A DNA stretch of 44,562 bases, taken from NCBI GenBank assembly GCA_031424495.1, contig JANPHP010000509.1, positions 1-44,562 of the forward strand, given 5' to 3'. The position numbers were made by a program, and so were the translations under genes. Below the pieces are notes generated by a model that was given only the letters and a program-made list of their open reading frames with translations, made no database searches and was not told where the DNA came from. The stretch's first letter is position 1, and each line of letters begins with the position of its first letter. Source of the DNA: JADKCL01 sp031424495. Lineage in GTDB: Bacteria; Bacteroidota; Bacteroidia; J057; JADKCL01. This document shows, one piece after another, positions 23,121 through 31,296 of this stretch.

Positions 23121-23536
23121 TTAATGCGCCCAGATAGGCTTGCCTCGAAGGTAGCGAATTTGAGGGAAAATCTGCATCTGAGGGCGCGGAATATGTGCGT
23201 ATTCAGCAGTAGATCGACCTACCGAAGCTCTCCTCGGGTTGGCACTCGATTGGCGCAAAGCCTTAGACTTGAAATCAGCACCAACGAATGCAACCTAGCC
23301 TCCGTTTCAAAGTGGTCGAATTCGACTACTTTGAAATTGGGATTGTAGATCTTCTCCCAAGTACCGAGGAATTCTAGCGTCGTTCGGTTTCGCATCCAGT
23401 TCTTGATCACGTCCGCCGCTCGGCTATCGTCAGACTTAGCCTTTGCCATGCCGGTAATGCGGATGTTGCCTTCTCCGTTGTGCGCCCATATTGCCACGGA
23501 TGTCTCTTGTACAGAAATATTCTTGCTAGTGCTCAT
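23121..23536 (-). pseudogene. Decayed KilA-N domain gene (frameshifted, truncated)
   Basis: From the ATG at 23536 the reading frame gives a good KilA-N start: A-A-D-V-I-K-N-W-M-R-N-R-T-T-L-E-F-L-G and W-E-K-I-Y-N-P-N-F, then V-V-E-F-D-H-F. After that, similarity fades and a TAG ends the frame at 23219. A different frame then resumes with G-R-S-T-A-E-Y-A-H, which matches the G-R-x-G-G-T-Y-A-H part of intact homologues, before stopping at 23121. Intact Bacteroidota relatives are about 250-280 residues by memory, so more than half is missing. KilA-N is a DNA-binding domain of phages and mobile elements. The remnant lies between the aminotransferase and dehydrogenase genes. Confidence 0.72.
23146..23153 (-). 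promoter_or_regulatory. Possible -7 element (TACCTTCG) for the aminotransferase
   Basis: TACCTTCG differs from TAnnTTTG by one base and lies 53 bases upstream of the aminotransferase ATG, inside the 3' end of the KilA-N remnant. A TTTTCC box sits about 18 bases further upstream. Confidence 0.35.
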
Positions 23537-23815
23537 CTTCTCTCTATCCCTGCGCCTCTTTTGTGCGATGATGGAGCAAAGATAGAAGATAGATTCCAAA
23601 AAAGGAAGCCTTTAGCAAAATAAATTACTGCATTTACTAACGAACATCCCCATTAGCCCAACTTAAGTGGCATTCATAAGATTTGCATCCAGTACTAACA
23701 TGTGGACGGATTCAATAATTCGGGGAAAAGATTTATGGTTCCCTTGAAGATCAATGGAAAATCATCGAGGCACCCCGAGTAAAAAAAATAGCACCTTTCA
23801 CCAATCATTCTTGAA

Positions 23816-25282
23816 TTAACTCATCCAATTCGTCTTCGCCTCTGCATTCCACTTGATCGTGGTCTTTTTGAGTTGGGTCCAGAACTCGATGGAGCTTTTG
23901 CCAGTGATGTCGTTGGCGCCGAAACGGCTGTCGTTCCAACCGCCGAAGGAGAAGGGTTCGCGTGGCACGGGCACGCCGATGTTCACGCCGATCATGCCTG
24001 CGCTTGCGCGGTCCATGACTTCGCGGGCGATGCCGCCGCTTTGGGTGAAGACGGCGGCGGCGTTGCCGTAGGGATTGGCATTCTCGATGGCGATGGCCTC
24101 GTCCATGCTTTTTGCGCGGATGATGGAGATCACGGGACCGAAGACTTCTTCTTTGGCGATGCGCATGTCGGTGGTCACAAAGTCGATGATGGTCGGGCCG
24201 ACGTAGTTGCCGCCTTCTTTGCCGGCGACGACGGTATTGCGGCCATCGACGAGGATTTTTGCGCCTTGCTGCTCGGCCTCAGTGATATAACCTTCGATGC
24301 GTGCCTTTGCTTCGGGGGAAATGACCGGGCCGAGATTTTGGCCAGGGACGAGTTTTTTCACTTCCTCGACCATTTTTGCGATGATGTGATCTACTGGGCC
24401 GACGCCGACCATGGAGGCTGCGGCCATGCAACGCTGACCTGCACAACCCGACATCGAGGCGAGCACGTTGTTTGCGGTCATGTCCACGTGTGCGTCGGGA
24501 AACACGAGTAAATGATTTTTGGCGCCACCGAGGGCCACGCAACGCTTGAGGGCTTGGGTGGAGCGGCGGTAGACGATTTGGGCGACTTTGGTAGAGCCGA
24601 CGAAGCTCACTGCCTGAATACCAGGATGATCGCAAATGGCCTCGACGATTTCTTGGCCGCCGTTCACGACGTTGAAGACACCGTCGGGCAGACCGGCCTC
24701 TTTGAGCATTTCGGCCATGCGGATGGCGCTAAGCGGCACAATCTCGCTGGGTTTCAGGATCATGGCATTGCCGAGGACGATGGCATTGGGGACGGTCCAG
24801 TGGGGCACCATGTGGGGAAAATTGAAGGGCGCAATGCTGGCGACGACGCCGAGCGGCTTCTTTTCCGTGCGACATTCGACACCACGGCTCACTTCCATGA
24901 CCTCACCAGCAATGAGTTGCGGCATGGAGCAAGCGAATTCGGTGAGCTCAATGCTTTTTTCAATTTCAGCGGTGGCCTCCTCCATGGTCTTGCCATTTTC
25001 CATGTGCACCATCGTCGCCAATTCTTGAAGATGCTTCTCCATCAGCGTTTTGTAGCGAAAAAATACTTGGACGCGCTCTTTGATCGGCACCAATGACCAG
25101 AGCTTAAAAGCGGCAGTTGCAGCCTCGACTGCGGCGTCGAGGTCCTTTTTGGCCGACATGGGCGCGCTGCTGAGCTTGCGGCCGTCGATCGGGCTGATGA
25201 TGTCGCGGCGCGGCTGTCCGTTGGAGACGTAGTGTCCGCCGATATAATTTTTGACTTCGGGATAAGATGTGTTGAAGCTCAT
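23816..25282 (-). CDS. mmsA: CoA-acylating methylmalonate-semialdehyde dehydrogenase
   Basis: A 488-residue aldehyde dehydrogenase of the MmsA/IolA type. Key features are N154 in A-P-F-N-F-P, the N-x-x-x-K-P-S-E cofactor segment, S-F-V-G-S-T-K and catalytic C285 in G-Q-R-C-M-A. The G-C-A-G-Q-R-C-M-A sequence is typical of the CoA-acylating subgroup, which turns malonate or methylmalonate semialdehyde plus CoA into acetyl- or propionyl-CoA with NAD+. Length is normal. With the class III aminotransferase downstream it fits beta-alanine, valine or pyrimidine breakdown. No perfect promoter is seen in the 230-base spacer upstream. Confidence 0.94.
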   Translation of the reverse strand: MSFNTSYPEVKNYIGGHYVSNGQPRRDIISPIDGRKLSSAPMSAKKDLDAAVEAATAAFKLWSLVPIKERVQVFFRYKTLMEKHLQELATMVHMENGKTMEEATAEIEKSIELTEFACSMPQLIAGEVMEVSRGVECRTEKKPLGVVASIAPFNFPHMVPHWTVPNAIVLGNAMILKPSEIVPLSAIRMAEMLKEAGLPDGVFNVVNGGQEIVEAICDHPGIQAVSFVGSTKVAQIVYRRSTQALKRCVALGGAKNHLLVFPDAHVDMTANNVLASMSGCAGQRCMAAASMVGVGPVDHIIAKMVEEVKKLVPGQNLGPVISPEAKARIEGYITEAEQQGAKILVDGRNTVVAGKEGGNYVGPTIIDFVTTDMRIAKEEVFGPVISIIRAKSMDEAIAIENANPYGNAAAVFTQSGGIAREVMDRASAGMIGVNIGVPVPREPFSFGGWNDSRFGANDITGKSSIEFWTQLKKTTIKWNAEAKTNWMS

Positions 25283-25514
25283 ATTTCTAGGCTATCGGTA
25301 TCATTTTGGAGAAGGTCTAGCAATAGCACTCGACCAAGGGGCATTTTCGTGATTTCTGACGTGAATTACAAAGTTTAGCGGGAAAATTAGCGCAACGCAG
25401 CATTCATTCGGTTGAATGTCCTGCCTGTTCATCGGGCAAGACCTTGACATTGCGCTAATCTCATTCAAAAACTTGCATTTGCGGTCAAGAACATGATTTT
25501 GACTATGTTGCACA

Positions 25515-26156
25515 ATGGAAATCATCCGTCAAATCCACGTCGGTGCAGGCACGCTGGTTGCAGTCAGTGGCCTGTTGCAAATCATTTTGCCCAAGGGCGG
25601 CCTGCGCCACCGCATCATTGGACAGATATATTTTTGGGCATGGGTGCTGATTGTGCCGACGGGAGCCGCTCTGGGGAGTCTGTTGATTACGCTTTTTGGT
25701 GCTTTGGGCCTATACATGGCCTATACTGGCTATCGACTCGGTATGCGCAAGACGATGGACTTGGCCATCCATGACAAAATATTCATCGTGGCTGGTTTTG
25801 CGGCTGGATTGACCACCTTGGTTTGGGGGATCTCGCTATTATTAGCTGGGCGAGGTGGTGGATTTGGCATTATCGCCAGTTTTTTCGGGTTACTTTTTGC
25901 TGGTGCCGGATTTCGCGACATCCGCCAGTTTCTGCTCGGCAAAAAGGTTGGGAAATTGAGTGGGCACAAGATGAACTGGTGGTTTGAGCACTATGGCCGC
26001 ATGTACATCAGCTATATCGCTGCAATGACTGCCTTTACCGTGATCCAGCACCTTTTCCCAATCGAAATTTTGGATTGGATTCTACCGACGATTGTCGGAA
26101 CCGCGTTGATCATCGTCACCAACCGCATCAACCGCAAAAAAATGAATATCGTTTAG
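25515..26156 (+). CDS. DUF2306-like integral membrane protein
   Basis: A 213-residue membrane protein with about seven hydrophobic helices. Conserved-looking His/Gly positions occur at helix ends: I-R-Q-I-H-V-G-A-G near the start, H-R-I-I-G-Q-I-Y-F-W, and H-K-M-N-W-W-F-E-H-Y-G-R-M-Y-I-S-Y near the end. This resembles the DUF2306 (YozB-like) predicted membrane proteins, which may bind haem or metal through their His residues. It is divergent from mmsA and convergent with the hemolysin III gene, only 7 bases apart. The imperfect promoter-like TATGTTGC at 25504-25511 lies just before the ATG. Function is unknown. Confidence 0.7.
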   Translation: MEIIRQIHVGAGTLVAVSGLLQIILPKGGLRHRIIGQIYFWAWVLIVPTGAALGSLLITLFGALGLYMAYTGYRLGMRKTMDLAIHDKIFIVAGFAAGLTTLVWGISLLLAGRGGGFGIIASFFGLLFAGAGFRDIRQFLLGKKVGKLSGHKMNWWFEHYGRMYISYIAAMTAFTVIQHLFPIEILDWILPTIVGTALIIVTNRINRKKMNIV

Positions 26157-26163
26157 CCGCTGG

Positions 26164-26859
26164 TCAACTCGGGATACAATACAAGGCAATCATGAAAAAG
26201 TGAAAGGCCGTGCCGCCCATTACAAAGACATGCCAAATGGCATGGGCAAAGAGCATTTTGTGATTCCTGTAAAAAATGACACCGAGGCTGTAGCTAAGTC
26301 CACCTGCCAACATGAGGAGCAGTCCACCAGTCGGCATGTGATCCCAAAGCGGCTTGCCGGCGACGATGGCCATCCACCCCATCAAGAGGTAGACGATTGT
26401 GGAAATCTTGTCATATTTTCCCGTGAAAAACAGCTTGTAAATCACCCCAACGAGCGCCAACCCCCATTGAATGCCAAACAAAGACCATCCCCATGCGCCT
26501 TTGAGCATGAGCAATGACACGGGCGTATAGGTCCCCGCAATCAAAATATAGATCGAGGCGTGGTCGAGAATGCGGCAAATATGTTTGAGCCGCGGACTTA
26601 CGACCCCGTGGTACACGGTACTAGAGGCATAGAGTATGATCATGCTGCCACAGAAAACATTTACGGCGACCAAGTGGATCGCCGTGCCATGCATGTAGGC
26701 AATTAACACAAGGTTGACCAAGCCGATGAGTGCGAGCAACAGGCCAAAACCATGGGTGATGCTGTTGATGAGCTCCTCTTGTGGCGTCTGTGCCCGCTCT
26801 ACTTTGCGCGGCTTTTTTGAAGGCGATTCTCCTGCTGAAACTTGTTGATCCGCTGCCAT
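26164..26859 (-). CDS. Hemolysin III / PAQR family membrane protein
   Basis: A 231-residue protein with a polar N-terminus and seven membrane helices. It carries the PAQR/hemolysin III signature: S-I-T-H-G-F-G-L-L, S-S-T-V-Y-H, D-H-A-S-I-Y-I-L-I-A-G-T-Y-T-P, and F-A-H-A-I-W-H-V-F-V-M-G-G. The conserved Ser, Asp and three His residues form a zinc site in this family. The ATG at 26859 is chosen over a TTG ten codons upstream. Bacterial members have no agreed role despite the name. It stands alone downstream of the ABC operon on the same strand. Confidence 0.92.
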   Translation of the reverse strand: MAADQQVSAGESPSKKPRKVERAQTPQEELINSITHGFGLLLALIGLVNLVLIAYMHGTAIHLVAVNVFCGSMIILYASSTVYHGVVSPRLKHICRILDHASIYILIAGTYTPVSLLMLKGAWGWSLFGIQWGLALVGVIYKLFFTGKYDKISTIVYLLMGWMAIVAGKPLWDHMPTGGLLLMLAGGLSYSLGVIFYRNHKMLFAHAIWHVFVMGGTAFHFFMIALYCIPS

Positions 26860-26938
26860 TGCTGAAATTTGGGAACAAAAATCGTTCAATTCTTTGAATT
26901 CAGGAGAATTTTGGGCCTCGAGTTATCCACGTTGTGGG

Positions 26939-27652
26939 TCAATGCACGCGACGCTTAAATACCAATGTTGAGAGGTATAAGAGCAAGCAGATGATGGGTA
27001 TGCCGATCAAATGATCCCACCACATCGTTGCAAAATCCCCAGCATGCAATGCAAAAATGGCATCAAAGGCCCAGTGAGTGGGGAAAATGAAGAATAATTT
27101 CCCCCACGGCTCTGGCAAGAAAAATCCTAAAAATGGCGCGATCATGATGAGGTCCACAAATTTAAACCAAGTGAGACCCTCTACCTTGTTGTGGGCGAGT
27201 GCGGCGACAAGTAGCGCGATGAGGGGCGTGATCAGCGCAAAATGTATCGCACTGAATAGCAAACCAAGTATTCCAAAATGCAGAACGGGATTGATGCCAA
27301 AGCAGGTCAAAGCATAGGCAAAAGTTGCCAGCAATGGAAAAGCCATCTTCAACGCAATCCATTTACCAAACGAAATCGGGGCCACACGGTACACGGTAAT
27401 TAGCCCCTGATCCTTCTCGTCAAGCAGCAACATACCGCTCACCATGCCAAACATGATGCCTCCTTGAAGCACCATACCGTCCAGCAGTAAAGCCGCCCAT
27501 GGCTGCACCACCGGAAAAGCTGTGAGCAGTGGCGGAACGCCCCACAATAGCAGCCCCAAAAAGACGAATGGCATCATGAGAAAGGTTCTCGTGGAGGATT
27601 CGCGCCAAGTAAGCCTCAAATCGTAAAAGAGATAATGGATCGAAGTGCTCAT
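26939..27652 (-). CDS. ABC transporter permease subunit 2
   Basis: A 237-residue protein with about six membrane helices and an ABC-2-like layout (F-G-M-V-S-G-M-L-L-L-D-E-K-D-Q-G near the second helix, the E-K-x-x-G-x-x motif common in ABC-2 permeases). It is the last gene of the TetR-ATPase-permease-permease operon and overlaps the previous permease by ATGA at 27649-27652, which fixes the ATG at 27652. Together with its partner it should form the membrane channel of an exporter. The cargo is unknown. Confidence 0.83.
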   Translation of the reverse strand: MSTSIHYLFYDLRLTWRESSTRTFLMMPFVFLGLLLWGVPPLLTAFPVVQPWAALLLDGMVLQGGIMFGMVSGMLLLDEKDQGLITVYRVAPISFGKWIALKMAFPLLATFAYALTCFGINPVLHFGILGLLFSAIHFALITPLIALLVAALAHNKVEGLTWFKFVDLIMIAPFLGFFLPEPWGKLFFIFPTHWAFDAIFALHAGDFATMWWDHLIGIPIICLLLYLSTLVFKRRVH

Positions 27653-28347
27653 TTCCGTCTTGTTTTGTCGTTTACAAATCGTGTGTAACCCCAGAAATAA
27701 CTTGCGATGCAGGCTGCAATGAGCAAGCCGAGACTGAGCCAAGGAAATGATTGCACCTTAAAATTCATGGACCAAGCCAAGAGCTGCAGCCCGTGCTCCA
27801 TAGGGAACAGCCATTTTCCAGGAATCGTAGCGATTCCAAACCAGTCCAAAAGCGGCACAATCATGAGCATCAGGATTCCTGCCATTGGCAACAAAAAATC
27901 CACAAATCGGCGCATAGGGGCGACCAAGATGATACCTAGGCAGCCAAACAACCATGTGATGAGGAAGCAGGCGATCAGAAATCCAAAGTGCTGAATGCCA
28001 GTACCCAACAATGCGACGGTCATGGCCCAGCCACAAATCGTGCCCAGCAACGCCAAACTCAACAACTTTGCAGACAGATAGGCATGTAAGCGCAGTGGGC
28101 TCACAAAAACTGCGTTTAAGCTCCCCGACTCTCGCTCAAAAAGTATCGTGACCGCCACAAATAACATTCCAATGAGCGCCGGATCGTTGAGAGTGAGCAG
28201 CATTGCAAACAATTCTGAATTTCCGAGCAACTTTAGTACTTGAAACAAGCCGATGTAGAGCGCCGTTACAAGAACCGAGACCTGCACCAATTTGTATCGC
28301 AACAGCAAAATCCCCTCCCATTGCAGCATGTTGATGAACTGTGTCAT
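27649..28347 (-). CDS. ABC-2 type permease subunit 1
   Basis: A 232-residue protein with six hydrophobic helices. The segment F-E-R-E-S-G-S-L-N-A-V-F-V-S-P-L is the typical E-R-E-x-G-T motif of ABC-2 permeases, found before the coupling helix. It overlaps the ATPase gene by ATGA at its start and the second permease by ATGA at its end, so the operon is translated as a relay. It probably pairs as a heterodimer with the following permease. Confidence 0.88.
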   Translation of the reverse strand: MTQFINMLQWEGILLLRYKLVQVSVLVTALYIGLFQVLKLLGNSELFAMLLTLNDPALIGMLFVAVTILFERESGSLNAVFVSPLRLHAYLSAKLLSLALLGTICGWAMTVALLGTGIQHFGFLIACFLITWLFGCLGIILVAPMRRFVDFLLPMAGILMLMIVPLLDWFGIATIPGKWLFPMEHGLQLLAWSMNFKVQSFPWLSLGLLIAACIASYFWGYTRFVNDKTRRK

Positions 28348-29204
28348 GGTTGCAGTGTTTTGCCGGTGATCTGTAGAAAAACCTGTTCCAATGTGGCCTC
28401 CTGCGTGTGCATGGTTTTCACCTGTCGCTCGGCGATGAGTTTCAAAAACCGCGTATCAGTGCCGATGCCCTGCAAAGGAAAATCATAAGCTTCTGGGGTC
28501 GGCCCGCTTTCGCATTCCACATGGACAGTATCTTGGCCATATTGCCGCTTGAAATTGTTGGGAGCGTCAATCGCAGCGATTTCTCCGTTGTGCAGGAATG
28601 CAACACGGTCACAGATTTGGTCGGCTGTGTCCATATTGTGGGTCGTGATAAAGATGGCCTTACCCTGCGCTTTTTGCTTCAGGATCAGATCCTTGATGAG
28701 TGCAGCATTACCAGGGTCCATTCCACTTGTCGGCTCGTCAAAGAAAAGGATGTCGGGATCATGTTGTATTGCACGCACGAAATTCAACCGCATTTTCATG
28801 CCCTTGGAATAATCTTCCACTCGCTTGTCAGCATCCTCGCTCAGACCGACTTGTGACAAAAGGGCATCGGCATCGAGAAGCTTGCTACGCTCATAAAATT
28901 GGCCAAAAAGCTTGAGATTTTCCCGCGCCGTGAGCTTAGGGTAGTGATTGGGCAACTCAAACCCGACGCCGATGCGTTGGAAGTAATCTTGCCCAATCGC
29001 ATTGAGAGACCTGTTTTCGAGCATGACCTCTCCTTGGTAGCCGCCGAGCAACTTGTAGAGTATTTTTTGAGTGGTGCTTTTGCCAGCCCCACTCGGCCCT
29101 AGAAACCCGAAGATTTCTCCTTTGCCAAATTCAAAACTGATCCCATTCAAGGTCGGACGATCCGCCTTGGGGTAGCTGTAGCTGAGGTTGTGGACACTAA
29201 TCAT
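28344..29204 (-). CDS. ABC transporter ATP-binding protein
   Basis: A 286-residue ATPase. Walker A is G-P-S-G-A-G-K-S (36-43), the signature loop reads Y-S-K-G-M (132-136, a variant of L-S-G-G-Q seen in drug/antibiotic-type exporters), Walker B is I-L-F-F-D-E-P (152-158) and the H-loop is T-H-N-M. It should power export by the two permeases encoded next. It overlaps the TetR gene by ATGA at 29201-29204. The C-terminal ~70 residues resemble the accessory domain of DrrA-type ATPases. Confidence 0.94.
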   Translation of the reverse strand: MISVHNLSYSYPKADRPTLNGISFEFGKGEIFGFLGPSGAGKSTTQKILYKLLGGYQGEVMLENRSLNAIGQDYFQRIGVGFELPNHYPKLTARENLKLFGQFYERSKLLDADALLSQVGLSEDADKRVEDYSKGMKMRLNFVRAIQHDPDILFFDEPTSGMDPGNAALIKDLILKQKAQGKAIFITTHNMDTADQICDRVAFLHNGEIAAIDAPNNFKRQYGQDTVHVECESGPTPEAYDFPLQGIGTDTRFLKLIAERQVKTMHTQEATLEQVFLQITGKTLQP

Positions 29205-29866
29205 ATGCGTGTAGGTGTAGAGAATGCCAGACGAAACATTTGGATCGAGTGATCGACAAATGCAAAAATATGTGCTGCCTCGTGGGCAAATACTGTGTTG
29301 GTGCTTTGGATATGCTGGCCCAAATCGATGGCGAGCGTGGTCTCAAGGTAGCTGCGCAACGCCAGGCTCTGACTGATGACTGTCAGCGCAATAAATTCTG
29401 GCGGAAATTGCATGCCGATACGCCCGCAACTTTGCTCCTCAGCGATGATGCCTGCAAACATATCTGCGCTTGTCTTAAATATTTGTGCTTGCATTTGGCT
29501 CAGCACCGGATTGGTGCGATCCATTGCGCTTCGATAGAGAAATTGACTGTGCCGAGGCCGTTCCAAATCAAACTTGATTCCCGCGGCAAATAGCTGGCGG
29601 TACCAGTCCCAGATGTCTTCAAAATCTTCTCGCGAAATGCCGAACACGTACTTCAGCTTCTCTGCTTGGCAAATCTTCTGGAGGCTTTGGTAAACCTCAA
29701 GCTTGCTTCCGAAATACTGATACACACTGCCCTTGGCAATGCCCAATGCATCGACCACCTTGCTCAGTGAGGCTGCCTCAAAGTCATTGTGTACAAACTC
29801 TAGCATGAAAGCATCCAAGATGCGGTCTTGCTTTTCCTGCGGCAACTTGAGAAACGTGTTTTTCAT
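29201..29866 (-). CDS. TetR family transcriptional regulator
   Basis: A 221-residue regulator. Residues about 10-55 form a TetR DNA-binding domain (R-I-L-D-A-F, then S-L-S-K-V-V-D-A-L-G-I-A-K-G-S-V-Y-Q-Y-F). The rest is a helical ligand-binding domain. The ATG at 29866 is preferred over a TTG two codons earlier. It is the first gene of the exporter operon, and its promoter lies between two near-identical palindromes, so it very likely represses its own operon until a ligand binds. The ligand is unknown; the exported compound is the natural candidate. Confidence 0.92.
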   Translation of the reverse strand: MKNTFLKLPQEKQDRILDAFMLEFVHNDFEAASLSKVVDALGIAKGSVYQYFGSKLEVYQSLQKICQAEKLKYVFGISREDFEDIWDWYRQLFAAGIKFDLERPRHSQFLYRSAMDRTNPVLSQMQAQIFKTSADMFAGIIAEEQSCGRIGMQFPPEFIALTVISQSLALRSYLETTLAIDLGQHIQSTNTVFAHEAAHIFAFVDHSIQMFRLAFSTPTRI

Positions 29867-29883
29867 AGACAACTTGCAGCCAT

Positions 29884-29899
29884 GTGACTACCCAGTCAC
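29884..29899. promoter_or_regulatory. TetR operator, proximal copy
   Basis: GTGACTACCCAGTCAC is an imperfect palindrome (GTGAC and GTCAC arms around six bases). It differs from the distal copy by two bases and covers the expected transcription start. Confidence 0.7.
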
Positions 29900-29906
29900 A
29901 AATGTA
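29899..29906 (-). promoter_or_regulatory. -7 element (TACATTTG) of the TetR-ABC operon
   Basis: The minus strand reads TACATTTG, a perfect TAnnTTTG match. It sits between the two operators, touching the proximal one, 33 bases before the TetR ATG. Confidence 0.65.
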
Positions 29907-29916
29907 ATGCAAGATT

Positions 29917-29932
29917 GTGACTACCTGGTCAC
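29917..29932. promoter_or_regulatory. TetR operator, distal copy
   Basis: GTGACTACCTGGTCAC lies exactly 33 bases from the proximal copy, about three helical turns, so both face the same side of the DNA. It covers the -33 region of the promoter. Confidence 0.7.
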
Positions 29933-29966
29933 TTTTGGAAAAATATTTTCTGTGAACTGCTGTTTC

Positions 29967-29984
29967 ATGCCATCAAGATGGCAT
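29967..29984. repeat. Perfect inverted repeat after the helicase gene
   Basis: ATGCCATC and GATGGCAT are separated by two bases, about 20 bases past the helicase stop. No T-run follows, so a terminator role is uncertain. Confidence 0.5.
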
Positions 29985-30003
29985 CAATCCGCTAGCATTC
30001 AGG

Positions 30004-31251
30004 CTACTTCCCTTTTTTGCCCTTCTTCTTCTTTTTGGATTCGATTTCTTCGATCTCTTTGATCACGGCGCGCCAGTCGTGGGGATTTTCCTTGCTTTCT
30101 TCCAGCGTGGTCTTGTATTCGATGTGGTCGATGGCCAGTGTATCGATAGGCTTGCCAAGAAATCCTTGGATTTCTTCTAGCATGGCTTTTTCCTCTGGGC
30201 TGCAAAATGAGATGGCGATGCCCTTGGCGACGCCACGACCTGTGCGTCCTACGCGGTGAACATAGTTCTCCGCAACATCGGGCAGATCATAGTTCACGAC
30301 ATAGTCGACATTGGCGATGTCGATGCCACGTGCGCTTACGTCGGTAGCGATCAAGATTTGATTGCTGCCACTCCTGAATGCATCCAAGATCGCAGAGCGC
30401 TCTTTCTGATCCTTGCCGCCGTGGATCGTTTGACTGCTGATGCCGACGCGCTCCAGCGCCTTGAGCACCCGTTCTGCACGCACCTTCGTCCGCACGAAAA
30501 CGAGCATTTTGCTCTCAGGATGCTCCGTGATGAAACGCTCCAAAAAGAAGCGCTTGTCGTCCATCTCAATGAAGGCCACCGCATGCCCCACGTTTTTGGA
30601 CACGGGATCTTTGGGCGAAATCTGGATGCGGATCGCGGTGCTGTGCACCAGCGAATAAGCCAGTTTCTTGATTTCCTCGCTGATGGTCGCGGAGAAAAAC
30701 AAGGTCTGTCGCGCCCTCGGCACGTAGTGCATGAGGTCGCGGATGTCGTCAATGAATCCCAGCGCCAGCATGTGGTCGGCCTCGTCGAGTACGAGAATTT
30801 CGACCTGCCCGAGATAAAGGTGACCTTGGTGCCTCAAGTCAAAGAGCCTGCCGGGCGTGGCGACGAGTACATCGACGCCTTTTTTGAGGGTTCCGATCTG
30901 CATTTCCTGCTCCGTGCCGCCATAAATGGCGAGCGTGCGCAGATTGAGACCTTTTCCAATCTTATCAAAGACCTGCCTGATCTGGATCGCCAGCTCATGG
31001 GTCGGGCACATCACCAAGCAACGGGTGCTGCCGGGTCGCCGGCCGCGTGGCTCCTTGCGTGTGAGCATGTCCAGGATCGGGATCACAAATGCCGCCGTCT
31101 TGCCGGTGCCCGTCTGAGCGATGGCCAAGACGTCCTCTCCTTTCATGATTGGCGGTATCGCCTTGAACTGGATATCGGTCGGACGAGCAAAGCCGCTCTC
31201 GATCAGATTGGCCTTGATTTCCTTGGCGAGCTTGGCATCTTCAAATTTCAT
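30004..31251 (-). CDS. DEAD-box ATP-dependent RNA helicase
   Basis: A 415-residue helicase of RhlE-like size. It shows the Q motif (F-A-R-P-T-D-I-Q), motif I A-Q-T-G-T-G-K-T (45-52), Ia P-T-H-E-L-A, Ib T-P-G-R, motif II D-E-A-D (156-159), motif III S-A-T, and C-terminal motifs R-G-I-D and H-R-V-G-R-T-G-R. It ends in a Lys-rich tail typical of RNA-binding helicases. The role is RNA unwinding in ribosome assembly, decay or cold adaptation. The ATG at 31251 is chosen because a perfect TATCTTTG promoter lies four bases upstream; the frame is open further. Confidence 0.95.
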   Translation of the reverse strand: MKFEDAKLAKEIKANLIESGFARPTDIQFKAIPPIMKGEDVLAIAQTGTGKTAAFVIPILDMLTRKEPRGRRPGSTRCLVMCPTHELAIQIRQVFDKIGKGLNLRTLAIYGGTEQEMQIGTLKKGVDVLVATPGRLFDLRHQGHLYLGQVEILVLDEADHMLALGFIDDIRDLMHYVPRARQTLFFSATISEEIKKLAYSLVHSTAIRIQISPKDPVSKNVGHAVAFIEMDDKRFFLERFITEHPESKMLVFVRTKVRAERVLKALERVGISSQTIHGGKDQKERSAILDAFRSGSNQILIATDVSARGIDIANVDYVVNYDLPDVAENYVHRVGRTGRGVAKGIAISFCSPEEKAMLEEIQGFLGKPIDTLAIDHIEYKTTLEESKENPHDWRAVIKEIEEIESKKKKKGKKGK

Positions 31252-31255
31252 GGCG

Positions 31256-31263
31256 CAAAGATA
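31256..31263 (-). promoter_or_regulatory. -7 element (TATCTTTG) of the helicase gene
   Basis: The minus strand reads TATCTTTG, four bases, then ATG. It is a perfect TAnnTTTG match, again implying a leaderless or very short-leader mRNA. Confidence 0.55.
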
Positions 31264-31296
31264 GCAGGAGAAAGCGATTTCAGACATGTAGCCATG

